Shown one piece after another: positions 30,445 through 42,000 of a stretch of DNA of 64,000 nucleotides. Origin of the DNA: Ananas comosus (taxonomy: Eukaryota > Streptophyta > Magnoliopsida > Poales > Bromeliaceae). Numbering within the stretch: position 1 is the first letter of the stretch; each line of letters starts with the position of its first letter. The notes under the pieces were generated by a model. The model did not search any database. It was not told where the DNA came from and saw only the letters and a list, made by a program, of their open reading frames with translations. The position numbers and the translations under genes are program-made. Where the stretch lies: contig NC_033622.1 of the NCBI RefSeq assembly GCF_001540865.1, forward strand, positions 14,204,797 to 14,268,796. Direction: 5' to 3'.

Positions 30445-31134
30445 CAATTTTTTAAAATCTAAAATATTAAATCAAGTTATCGTGTTTAAAAACACATTCC
30501 CAACGACCGAATACTTCTTCGGTGCCGTATGCTCGTAAGAATCGCAAAAGTCAAGACAACAACCATTGGTTGGATATATAAACACCCACAAATAAATAAT
30601 AAACACAAATATATACACCAATCAATGAGCAAACATGTAACATTTACTACCAGTTTAATATGCATTCGAAAATTGCACATATATAGAATTAAAAAATAAA
30701 GGGCAATTATATTCATGCACCGTAATTAGTGACCATTACCTACATTTTCCTACTATTTATTGCCATATCACCTTGCCTAATTTTCCTGATATAACGTCAT
30801 CATCTCTCCAACCACGCTTCCTAATGGCCGGTGATCGATGCATTATGGATTTGTTACTGATCCTCTTACACACGATTTTCGTATTTTTTGCATACAACGT
30901 GAACGCACACCTCTCATCACGCGGCAACAAATCACGTACACGGCACCTGTGATTCTCTCTATGTTCGACACATGGCACATTCCCATTCCCCCTCCTTGTT
31001 TTTTCCTTTTTCTCCTCATCCACTTAAATTGATTTCACACGTGGAATATGCCAAATCATATTCCCATCTCAATCATGTAACGTCGACCATAAATAAATAA
31101 AACGACCCCCCACCTTCCCTTCTCCAATTATTGT

Positions 31135-31146
31135 TATATATATATA
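31135..31146 (+). promoter_or_regulatory. TATA box of the RNase T2 gene
   Basis: tatatatatata about 85-95 bp before the ATG at 31229. A G-box-like cacgtgg lies upstream near 31038. Both are inferred from position only. Confidence 0.5.
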
Positions 31147-31228
31147 GTAAGCGTCACGACTCGATAAGTCCAATTCAAAGAGGTTAAGAAAAAAGAGCTT
31201 CTGCGTTTCGAAAAAGCACTAAACAACT

Positions 31229-32745
31229 ATGAGGAGCCCATCCCTTCTCTCTTTGGCCCTACTGCTTCTCGCAGCAGTTGTGTGTAATGCACAAGATTTC
31301 GACTTCTTCTACTTCGTTCTACAGGTACATATATAGTTAATTACTCTTATTGTTGTTTTAGATATATGCACAAGATTTGAACGTGCACTAATAATGGTTG
31401 TGTTGTTGTTGTGTTGTAGTGGCCGGGGTCTTACTGCGATACTAGGCAGAGTTGTTGTTATCCGACCTCCGGCAAGCCGCCCGCGGACTTCGGCATCCAC
31501 GGGCTTTGGCCAAACTACAACGATGGATCGTACCCGTCCAACTGCGACCCCGATAGCCCCTTCGATGAATCGAAGGTTATTATTATTGTTTTGGATTTGG
31601 TTTTTTTTCTTAATTTGATATATATATATGATTTTGAAAAGTTGCCGGTGTGTTGTAATGTCGCTCTTCTTCTGAAAAAGATAGTAATAAGGAAAGAAGC
31701 TTAAAATAGAAGAACCGCCTAAAATATCAGTGTTGTTTTTGAAAAAGAAGGATCAGTAAATTATTAGCTCACATCACCTAAAATTTTAGGCATAGGCCAA
31801 ACAATTTAGATAGTTTCGATGCGAAACATTGTTAGGATAATTCTTGAGAGTAATCCGAAACTACATCGGCGCCTAAAACATATTCTTTTTAATAAATTAT
31901 TTGTAGATAAGCGACCTGATAGGGCGAATGCGAACGAATTGGCCGACCCTCGCATGCCCGAGCAACGATGGCGTGAAGTTTTGGGGGCATGAGTGGGAGA
32001 AGCACGGCACCTGCGCCGAGTCCATCCTCGACGAGCACAGCTACTTCCAAACTGCTCTTAACCTCAAGAACCAGTTGAACCTTCTCCAAACTTTACAAAA
32101 TGCAGGTAAAATTAGTTTCACATCGGTTTGTATATACGTAGTCTCCAACCGACTCAACGCTATGTCTTATCATTGAAAATCTCAGTAGTTTCTCTTCAAA
32201 TTCATCGAATTTTCGTACTTTTCTTATGATGATGATAGATGTACTCAAAGTGTTTGAATCTTGAACACCTGTTGTTATAATTGAAGGCCTACTAAGACCA
32301 AACTAAAACTAAGTTAAGAATTTGGAGTAATGCTTCCATAAAACAGTTTCCATCCGATTGCATTTCCTCATTAAAAAATGACCATATTCCATTATAATGA
32401 TCTGACCCGCTAATCTCTATCTTGAATCGTACAAACAACAAAGTCAAAAAATTAAGAAAAAATTTTACCACGTACGAATGAATATTAACTATATTTTTAT
32501 GGGAAACAACGTACAACGCAGGGATCGAGCCGGACGGTGGATACTACAGTTTGAGCAGCATCAAAGAGGCTATAAAAGAAGGAACTGGTTACACCCCATT
32601 CATCGAATGCAATGTCGACGAGTCGCGGAACAGCCAATTGTATCAGGTTTACTTCTGTGTGGACACTTCAGGTTCCCAGCTCATTGAGTGCCCAGTATTT
32701 CCCAGAGGAAGATGCGATTCAAGGATTGAGTTCCCTGCTTTTTAG
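31229..32745 (+). CDS. Secreted S-like ribonuclease, RNase T2 family
   Basis: Four exons: 31229-31324, 31420-31575, 31907-32105 and 32522-32745, giving 224 aa. Residues 1-21 are a signal peptide (LLSLALLLLAAVVCNAQ region). The mature protein begins near QDFDFFYFVLQWPGSYC. Both active-site blocks are intact: CAS I FGIHGLWP with His 59, and CAS II HEWEKHGTC with His 112, Glu 113, Lys 116 and His 117. The cysteine pattern is that of S-like RNases related to tomato RNase LE and Arabidopsis RNS1. The enzyme cleaves RNA through 2',3'-cyclic phosphate intermediates outside the cell or in the vacuole; in relatives it serves phosphate scavenging and stress or wound responses. It does not look like an S-locus RNase, as no F-box gene is near. 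ATG 31229 gives the signal peptide directly. No defect seen. Confidence 0.95.
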
Positions 32746-34101
32746 TAGATAAGGGTGTGTTGGGTTGTAGTTTTAATTAATCAGTTGCTTGTATTTCATA
32801 ATAAGATAATTGGAGCATTTATTCCTGTAATGAAAGAGACATATATGGCATCACTTTCATATTCCCTCAATTTTTTTTTTTAAAAAAAAAAACATTGTTT
32901 TCATATGGTTTATTTCCTGTATGGTTAATTACTTTCGCCAGTAGATACTTTTTTCGTATATACGGTTTCAGATTAGAGGATTCTCAGTTCAGAATTACAC
33001 CCAGATTTTAATGATCTTCTCTAATTTTCTTGCTTCTATTGTTAGGCTTGAAAAAAAAAAAAAAAAGTGAAATGTAAATATTAAATTATTATTGTTTTTA
33101 ATTACAGCATAAGAGTTTTACACTCTATAATATGGACTGAAAGAAAAGAAGAAAAAGGAAAGGAAAGTTATAAGAGAAAATAATTTTTTGCTGTTTGGAT
33201 CGAAACTGCAGGAGAGAGAAGAAAAAAAAAGAAAAAAGAGAGAGACAGAGAGATAGAGAAAAAATGGCCTTTTGTAATGGTTTTTCTCTCTCCAACAGTG
33301 AAGATAAAAAGGAGAAAGAATTACTCTCTTTCTTTTTTTCCCCACTTACTTGAAGTAGTAGAAGAGAAAATTAGTTTATTTTTCCTTTTCTTTTATTTCC
33401 TTATCTCTTCTATTCATAGAGAAATTAATTGCTTCACGCTTTTGTTTTATAATGTATAATAATGTACAAGATATTCCTATCAATGTATCATAGACCACGT
33501 GGGAGGATCATTTTTTCTCTCTCTCTCTCTTTTTTTTCTTTTTTTTTTTACTGTGTTGTTTTGAGTTGTCATAAGATGTTAAAATGGGTCTATGTTATAA
33601 TATATTACTGATTTCATCAAGTATAAAATTTTAATTGGCAACACTGTTGTATACACATAAAATTGTAGCATCCGTAAAATTTAAAAGATTATAGGGAGAT
33701 TCAAATAGATACAAATGAATAATATGGGATCCAGATCATTTTTTACCTAATAAAAAGAAAATTAATTTACGTACATGTAATGATCAAAAGATATAGCGCG
33801 TTTTTCTTTTTCGAAAACATTTATCTTGGTGGTCCAACGGTCTTGAAAAAACAGTGCCTTATTTTTATCATTTTTTACATCTTTTTTCAACGAGCCAAAG
33901 ACATTTTATATCCCAAGAAAAAGAGACCTCTTATTGACGAAATATGGCCCTCACATTGGATCAAATTACGTACGATTTGGTCGCGAAAAGGGCATTAATC
34001 CGAAAAAAAGCAACACATAGCGTAGAAGAAACCGGAGTGTCCAAAAAAAAAAGAAGGCAAGGTGCGTTTCGCAAACATAATAATAGGAGAATTATTATCT
34101 T
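32746..34101. other. Intergenic, no gene seen
   Basis: Purine-rich (gaaaaagaaaaga) and pyrimidine-rich low-complexity tracts between 33140 and 33410 and near 33510-33550. The open frames here are low complexity. Confidence 0.55.
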
Positions 34102-34266
34102 CTTTTTTTTTTTTTTTTTTTTGAGAGAGATAGTTAGCACGCTACCCGCTTCGTTTATTTCATTTAGAAATAAACTTAGCTGGAAATGTAAATCAACTAA
34201 AATTCGAACTTGAGTTTCGGATACCAACCACTAAGTCCTTTGCCACTTGCTTTAGGGACAATCGGT
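34102..34266 (-). mobile_element. tRNA-derived SINE, copy 2 (minus strand)
   Basis: Poly(T) at 34102-34122, then tagcacgctacccgcttcgt, aaattcgaacttgag (B box on the minus strand) and tgccacttgctttagggac (A-box part). Full length relative to the other copies. Confidence 0.8.
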
Positions 34267-34313
34267 AATAAGAATTATGATTGTTTATCATAAACATAAA
34301 ATAAGAGCTATGA

Positions 34314-34463
34314 TTTTTTTGAGAGATAGGTAGCACGCTACCCGCTTCGTTTATTTTATTTAAAAATAAACTTAGCTAGAAATGTGAATCAACTAGGATT
34401 CGAACTTATGTCTCGGGTACCAACTATCAAGCCTTTTGCCACTTGCTCTAGGGACGGTCGGTG
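34314..34463 (-). mobile_element. tRNA-derived SINE, copy 3 (minus strand)
   Basis: Short poly(T) at 34314-34320, then tagcacgctacccgcttcgt, aggattcgaacttat and tgccacttgctctagggacg. It lies about 210 bp after copy 2 in the same orientation. Confidence 0.8.
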
Positions 34464-36193
34464 TTTAGCTAGATTATTATTGAAAAAGATTCGATAGTTA
34501 AGTGAATCTACCATTTGGTTTGCGAGAGAGATAATTTATTTGCTGCGCTTCATATCTTTTGTCTCTTCTTAAAGTTTTAGGCACTATAATATTAGAAAAT
34601 TACAAATCATTTCTAGTACAAGTGACAACTTAATTAATTTATATTTTCAGTGACATTTATAAAAAAAATCTGTACTCTAGCGTTTGAGAACTTCTATCAA
34701 ATACAAACTCTTGTTCCAGCTTTTCCAGATCTAATCAGCAATAAGAGTTTGATCGATAGGTGTCACTTCATATGCCAAGAAAGAGTTTGTTAACCAACCC
34801 AAATGTCTCATCCCAAGAGTGCACGAAATATGGGCAATCACCTGCTAACTCTAGGATGTTACACTTTCAATCACCAACCCTTTTTATTTATTTTCCTCAT
34901 CCAAAACATAATATAGGTATGTATTTATGTTCATCCCCAACCACAAATATTAATTTGTCCCCCTAGAATGTTCCTTGGGAACCCATTTCCATTTATATCT
35001 TTATTTTCTTTCGCTTTCTGTACAAGTAGACGTCTACTATAAATATGTCATGATTGAACTAAAAAAATTAAACAAATAAAGATACAAATGTACGCGCACG
35101 TATCTACATGGACCGGGATATACCCGATTTTTGTTAATATATGTTCTTATGTAGTTAGGAGGAAACTTTACAAAATAGTTTATTAGTATGTCTTTCATTA
35201 GAACCAAACTAACTATGTCTTTTTTTCTTTTTCTTTTTTTTGATGAGTGAGTAGTGGTAAGTGAAAGTTCGTCGGACCCAACCCAATCTTGGCCTGATTT
35301 AGTTACCACGGAATTGGCCCATTTTTGCGTGGATCATAGATTCAACATAGAAGCGTAAGCGCGTAACACACACACACAAATGGGTCGGATCTAGAGAGGG
35401 TTTCGTAATTGGTTTTATTAGTTATATTAGGCCGCCTCGTTGACATCCCAAAGTATGTGATTTGAATCCCAAAATATTCCAAATTACTTTTATAAGCAAC
35501 ATGACTCGGAAAAGATATACAAACAATTCGTGAACTCTACCACTTTTGTAAGCAAACCTCCGAACTTTTAATTCTGATAATTACACTCGTTAAACTCTTT
35601 CCTCTTTCTAAAATAAAATATAATACAACTTTTGGGTTATTGGATATGAGGCTTGAGGACCAATTATCCCCAAGTATCCATTTTGAAATCCTTAGAAGAG
35701 ACCCATTCGGCTAATTATGCGGATGCTCGGAGCTTGTTACGCACAAAATTGGTAGTTCGCTGTCGCATGTCAATTTTATTTTTATCCAAAAAATTTATAT
35801 TTTTTTAAAAAATTAAATATATTTAATTTAAATATAAAAAAAATATTTAATAAATATTTAGATAAAAATAAAATTGACATTTCCCACTAAAATTTTAGCC
35901 GCACATCAACCGTAGTGACCGCGTGACAGTGTAATCGGAACGGCGCATGAGACTCACCAGTGAATTTCCTCAACAAGCTTTTGATCTTTTTGAGGACTCG
36001 GGAGATGTTTGACTGAAATTAAGGCTCAGGCAAAATGATATTCTGTTTTTTTTATAAATATATATTGTTGAATATAATTTTATATATTAAAAAGTATGTA
36101 GATGAATTTTAAAATTATTATTTTTAAAATATGTTATTAATCACTTATTCAGATGCGTTCTAAGTTAACCAACAACAATAATAATAATTCTTC
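34464..36193. other. Intergenic, no gene seen
   Basis: AT-rich; includes an inverted pair around 35790-35880 (aaatatatttaatttaaata and ttaaatat blocks). No coding signal. Confidence 0.5.
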
Positions 36194-36209
36194 AACACAT
36201 CAAGTTATA

Positions 36210-36330
36210 ACCAACCGTCCCTATAGCAAATGGCAGAGGATTTGGTGGTTGGTACCCGAGATTCAAGTTCGAATTCTAAAAATAAACGAAGCGGGTAGCG
36301 CGCTATCTATCTCTTCTAAAAAAAAAAAAA
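36210..36330 (+). mobile_element. tRNA-derived SINE, copy 4, with exact 16-bp target duplication
   Basis: The 16-mer aacacatcaagttata occurs at 36194-36209 and again at 36331-36346, directly after the poly(A) tail. The body has accgtccctatagcaaatgg (A-box part), aagttcgaattcta (B box) and gcgggtagcgcgctatctat. It lacks the segment tgattcacatttctaactaa present in the other copies, an internal deletion. Confidence 0.9.
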
Positions 36331-36456
36331 AACACATCAAGTTATATAAAATTAGTGTTTAAAAACATGAAAATGAGCAATGGAACTAAACAAGGTCTAA
36401 GTTTGTGACAAAAAACATTAATCTTATTACTAGCTTAGCACAATATCTTTTTTTGG

Positions 36457-36807
36457 ATAAATTTCAAATACCACCCCCTGTGGTTTCATATCACTTTAGT
36501 ACCATATAGTTTAAAGTGTATCAAGTTAATGTTATGTGGTTTTATTTTTATATTTTCGTCAGCTTCTCCGTTAATATTTCGTTAAATTATATATAAAAAA
36601 CTTCAGATATCCATTTAAATTTATCAAATATTTACTTTAATAGCTTTTAGCTTTAATTTTGTCATTAATTTAACAAAAAAAATTAGTGAAATCGATAATA
36701 AAAAGATAAAAAATGAAATCACATAGTACTAAATTAATACACTTTAAACCACTGAATATTAAAGTGAAAAAGTGTGAAACAATAATAATGGTATTTGAGG
36801 TTTTTCC
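36457..36807. mobile_element. Palindromic MITE of the 'aaacttcaaaaaccccc' family, copy 3
   Basis: Left ataaatttcaaataccaccc, right ggtatttgaggtttttcc. The interior (cgttaatatttcgttaaatt, acttcagatatccatttaaa) is very close to the copy at 25018-25371. Confidence 0.75.
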
Positions 36808-37800
36808 TTTTCTTTTTCATTTCTTTGTAGATTTTAGGTCTTTTAACCATTTACAACTATTTCAAAGAAAATTATTTTTAAGAATTTAAGCTTACGGTCA
36901 CCAACCGAATTTTCTCAATATCTTATCGGCATCCTTATTATAAAAAATTATTATTATGTATAACATAATACACGAACCAAACACACTCTTTATGCATATC
37001 GCCATCTAAACTTTTAAAATTCTATACTTTTCATCTAACTAACGATAAAAGAAAATAATAAAGAACGCCAACAATATAAAAAAAGTATATTTTGTCCTCA
37101 AAATTTAGTCTTATAATATATAAATTAATTTTATAAAATCTAATTTTTATAATTAAATATTATAATTAATTTTATTTTAAAAATATTTTTTCTCCATTAA
37201 AAATCACTACCGTGCAATATAATTATAATTAAGTGTTTAAACCAAAAGAAACGTAGGCGTTTAAACGGTTAAACCAATATTTTTTAAGATATAATTTGGT
37301 GATAAAATTTTTAAGAAAAATGTGGATTTGGTGAACCTGAACTGATCGGGACCAACCACCAAGTAGGTTGTTGCCTAGAAAATCCCTCTCCAACCACAAA
37401 AGCATTAAAAATTTTATTTTTCTATAATATTAATTTTACAATCTAATTAATTAAAATCAATATAATATATTTTATATTAAAACAATATTTTAAAATTATT
37501 TGATCTTGTTGTACTTCGTGCCACTTCGTGCCTACGATGGTCAACGTTCTATTATCTCTAACGTTTTATTAAAATTAAAATAATATTATTAATCGTAGCA
37601 TGAGATGAGATTGCTTTTTTTAAAAAAAATTTAGTATAATAATGTCTACATAATTTTAAAATAACAAAGTATTAAAAATACCACCGCGTGTGTCGCGTAG
37701 CTCCATCACGGTCAAACACAATGTCATTTTCATCTAATAAATCAACCTAACAAACCGTAGAAAAAACAAAAATCTCTTATACACGGTACGAAGACTTAGG
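36808..37800. other. AT-rich intergenic DNA, no gene seen
   Basis: No open frame of substance and no recognised repeat. Confidence 0.5.
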
Positions 37801-37808
37801 CTTAAGTC

Positions 37809-38232
37809 TTAATTTGGTATTGAAGCCTATCTAACATTATTAGATAAAATAGAGTTGAGAAAATAGTATAGGACATCAGAAAATATATCGTAATCGATTC
37901 ATCGCCATATGCGGAACGTAATATTATATACGGAAACAAATAAAATATTTTTCTAATGTTCTTTTTCATCGTACGTAACGCAATCTCTCCGTAATCCCAA
38001 ACCAAACCTTAGTTTGGTATTGACATAAATCTAACGCTATTAGATAAAATAAAGAGAAAAAGTATATAGGGATTTGCTTTTGTGTTCTCCGATGGAACCG
38101 CAAAAAATATATCGTAACTGACTAACCGTAATATGCGGAACGCAATATTATGTACGAAAATAAACAGTATATTTTTTCATCGTCATTTCTTACCGCACAT
38201 AACGCAATCTTTCCACAATTCCAAACGAATCC
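37809..38232. repeat. Imperfect tandem duplication, period about 200-215 bp
   Basis: The first unit (ttaatttggtattgaagcct ... atatgcggaacgtaatatta ... cgcaatctctccgtaatccc) is repeated after about 38010 (ttagtttggtattgacataa ... atatgcggaacgcaatatta ... cgcaatctttccacaattcc). The second unit has one extra stretch (gggatttgcttttgtgttct). Confidence 0.8.
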
Positions 38233-38740
38233 TAAATATATAATAATTAATACTTACATAATCAAAAATTTATTTATGTTTTAAATTGAAATTGTGAGAA
38301 CAGTATATTATTAACAGAAAATAGTACGGTAAAAAACTATTTTATTTTTTAAAAAAATACACCGACAAATATTTAAATATGTTTGTATATATATTTTTAA
38401 TTTTTTTCGCCTCTCACTTAATAAGTATAAAGAAAAAGATTTTTTTTAATTATATTAAAATTTCTTTTCTACCGCTGATTTTTTTGGGACGGTGTGACGG
38501 CGCGTCCTCCTTTTGCCACGTGTCAAAGGGATAAAAAGGATGCTGTGACAGGTGGACCAAAGTGGTCACCAAGTAAAAGGGGGGAAAAGTATCTACTATT
38601 CTCAAATTAATAACATTATTATCAAATTAAAATAAAAAGTTAAATAGATTTTAAAAAAGATTAAGTGGTTTCTCTGTAAATTAAGATCGTGCTTCGATCG
38701 GATTTTTAGTTTTACACTCGTTTAATACTCAATAGAATAA

Positions 38741-39163
38741 AGTGAAGTTTCCCCTTGTGGTTTCACTTTTTCTCACTTTAGTACCATATGGTTTTAGGTG
38801 TATCAAGTTAGTATTCTGTGGTTTTACACTTTTTACTTTAGTACTCTGTGGTTTAAAGTGTATCAAGTTAGTGCCCAATGATTTTGCACTTTCTCACTTT
38901 AGTACTCTGTGGTTTCGCACTTTCTCACTTTAGTACCCTGTGGTTTAAAAACTACATGGTACTAATTTGATACAAAAATAAAACCACATGATACTAACTT
39001 GATACAAAAATAAAATCACATAGTACTAACTTGATACACTTTAAATTATAGGGTACTAAAGTGAGAAAGTACGAAACCACATGGTACTAACTTGATACGC
39101 TTTAAACCACATGGTACTAGAATAAAAAAGTACGAAATCATAGGGGGTTTTTGAAGTTTTTCC
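38741..39163. mobile_element. Palindromic MITE of the 'aaacttcaaaaaccccc' family, copy 4
   Basis: Left gtgaagtttccccttgtggt, right tagggggtttttgaagtttt. The interior is an array of ctcactttagtacc and ggtactaacttgatac blocks in opposite orientation on the two arms. The subrepeats have multiplied here compared with the other copies. Confidence 0.75.
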
Positions 39164-40400
39164 TAAAATAAAATTATGGTTGTGAATAATAATATAGTTT
39201 ATCTTATCTTTATTTATTTATACAAAATTCAAAGGATAATAACACATAAATAAAACAACTTGAATAATTATGATGCCCAAATGTGCCTTCTTTTTGATTC
39301 CCTCCCTTAAGATGCCAATATTATATGCATTGTGATGCCAAAAAACGTACATGAATTATACAAAGGTGATAAGCACAAATAATTTGGTAAAATAATAATA
39401 GATGGGGAGTTCCTCAACTTTTAATTATTTATTTCTCATATTAGCTAAACATCTTTATTCTCGAGCTTATTCACACATATATATATATATATATATATAT
39501 TCTGCTTTATCTTCAAGCAATAAAAAGTTAACTTGTATTGAAAAAAGTTTTTTTTCCTTATCTTGTTTGAATAATAAAATTAAATTGAGCCAGTTATTGG
39601 AAAAGAGAAGACTTAACATAGTATTTTACCAAAAAAAAAATCTTTTATAATTAAAGACTAAAGTATAATTATATATAAATATAATAAAAGTTTAAGGATT
39701 GTTAGACTAAACGACAACATTGAACAAGTGCACTAATTTTATATAATAATAAATAAATGATAAATGCTAAATCTGTAATTTAAGAGGGGCCCTAACTCTA
39801 CAACTACATCATAAATAAATACACTAAAGATTAATTTTTAAAAAATCCTAGTGAAATTAGTAAATTCAAAATTAAGATGTGGTTTGTTGAAAACACCACA
39901 TCAGCAATACGACTGTCCTATTGCTGACTTTTTTCATCTACAAGTCTCTAGGATTTATTCAACCTCTCTTAAATTTTTAATAAAAATAAAAAAGAGTGAT
40001 TGATGAGACATATGGAGTAATTTTCAACAAAAATTCTATAGTCAACAAGATAGTAAAATTTTTTTTTTGAAATATATAAAAAAAACTCTATTTAAGAACA
40101 TATTTTTATAGTACAATACTAATAAAATTATAGAATAATTAAATATAATTTTTTGAATCATAAAATGGTGAAATAAATAGTGAACTGTATTTGAGTGGAG
40201 AAGAAGATGGAGGGTGGAGATTATAAGGGGCAAATTAAATTAAAGTCTGTTTGTTTATGTATTTATTTATTTGAAGAAAAAATATATATTTTTGAAAGGA
40301 GGGAGAGAGAAAAGTGAGAAAGAGGGTGCCGGGTCAAGTCTCTGGCGTAGACTCCAAGCTCCTCCTCCTTGTTCGTGTTCGAGCTCCTCTCCCCTCTCAC
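39164..40400. other. Intergenic, no gene seen
   Basis: AT-rich, with a (TA)n tract at 39477-39500. No supported coding frame; leads into the GALT1 promoter. Confidence 0.5.
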
Positions 40401-40429
40401 CTGTCTCTTCCCTTCCCAAAATATATATC

Positions 40430-41999
40430 CATCCATAAACACCACGGACTCGAACCTTCTCCTTCTCTCTCTCTCTCCTCCGAAGTGCGCGCTTTCTCTC
40501 TCCTCGTTCTTCGAAACCCAAAGGTACCTCTCTCTCTCTCTCGCGCGCGCGCGCGCTCTACGAGGGTTTAGATCGAAGCAATGCTTCACATCTCAAATGG
40601 CGTTGACCACATTCGGATCTCACTGAAAGGTTTCGGTTGCACAAGCAGCCTCGTTCTCGGACTCACTTCGTCTCCATCTCTGCGGCATTTGAAGTCGATG
40701 TCTTAGGCTCCAGCTTCGGATTGAAGTAGATTGTGTGATTTGTTCTGCTTATTTTGATCCCCAATCGCGTTTCCGAGTGTATATATCTCTCCGTGTTTAC
40801 TTTATTGGAGTTGGTTTCGATTATTGAGGCGACTATTGTGCTATTTTTCACTTTTGGAAGGTGTTTCCTTAATATTTGGGTCTCAGGTGGCGCCATTGCG
40901 TTTGAATTAGTGGGTTTTAGTTTTGTTGAGTTGATTTCGTTTTCGTCTTTGTTTACGATCGGTTTAATTTGTACATCGTGCTGTGGTTTAACTGCTTTTA
41001 TCTTCTCACCTTCCTTGCTAATTTACATGACGTTGATGATCATGCCGTTTCCCCCCCTTTTTTTTGGTGCGGTTTAGCGTTCAAAATTGAGATTTGTTGG
41101 TTAATTCGTGTGTTCTCCCTCTTTGTATTTCTCGATAATATAAGTTTTTTTTTTTTATTTGTAATTTTGGTGGTTACATCATTTACTGGTTAGATTCTTC
41201 ATTTAATGCTTTTATAAATAAATAAATTATAGGGGAAGATATTTTGGATTGTCTTTGCTCCAGTCCCAAATCTTTTAGATTTCTCTCCTCGGAGTAAGGG
41301 AATGAATTCTTGTACCAAAAGACAATATGTTACCGTGTGATAATTTAATTCTTGTTTGAATATGTTGCATGCTGGACTCTCCAGATAGTTTAATTTGTTC
41401 TCAGAATTAGAAAATTAGGTTTATTGATTACATCTTAGGGAAAGGGGGCGAATGTGTGGTTTTGATGTGCACTGAACTTCTTATCCTTCCTTTACTAGCC
41501 GCATATAATTCTCCTCTTCAATTGACTGCGGTCTGGGGGTAAACACACTGAGGAAAAACATACATTAAAAATGAAATGATTCTTGATGAATTAGTGGTGA
41601 CTGTTTCTTCATTTTTGGAACCACAATTGCAGAATACATATATTAACGTCCTTAAATTATTGGCCGAATTCTGAACAGTACTGTAGTTGATGGTTTGCGT
41701 GCTTATTTGCTTTCTGCAGGATTCATCTTACCAAGCGTAGAGCTCAAGACAGTTTCTGAGGAGTAACCTTTTATGCTTCTCGGAGTTAAATTCTTCGATT
41801 AGGGTATTCTCTCTCCTTGATGTGTCCAGCCCTAAAAGGAACATCTTTCAATTGCATGCTATGAGAGTCAGTTTCACATTTGGATTGAACCGCTGGGATT
41901 TATCTACGATACAAAATCATGCTCTAGATCTATGTACTTGCGTCTTGTTCAAACGCATATTGAATACTAGTTATTGGTTATTCTGCAAGGTATCTTGAA
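40430..41999 (+). other. Likely GALT1 5' leader with introns
   Basis: A pyrimidine-rich stretch (ctctctctctctcctccg) typical of plant 5' UTRs is followed by a candidate donor at 40523/40524 (cccaaag, gtacct), with (TC)n and (CG)n tracts at about 40529-40556. Candidate acceptors are at 41719 (tttctgcag) and 41989 (ttctgcaag). The leader would have two noncoding exons before the ATG at 42001. Inferred from signals only. Confidence 0.45.
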
Positions 42000-42000
42000 G

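Noticed and set aside
34102..34463. Two similar segments taken at first as a tandem duplication
   Set aside because: Each is a separate SINE with its own T tail and different flanks.
40263..40626. Arg/Glu-rich frames near the GALT1 leader
   Set aside because: They come from CT/GA-rich leader sequence and have no family features.
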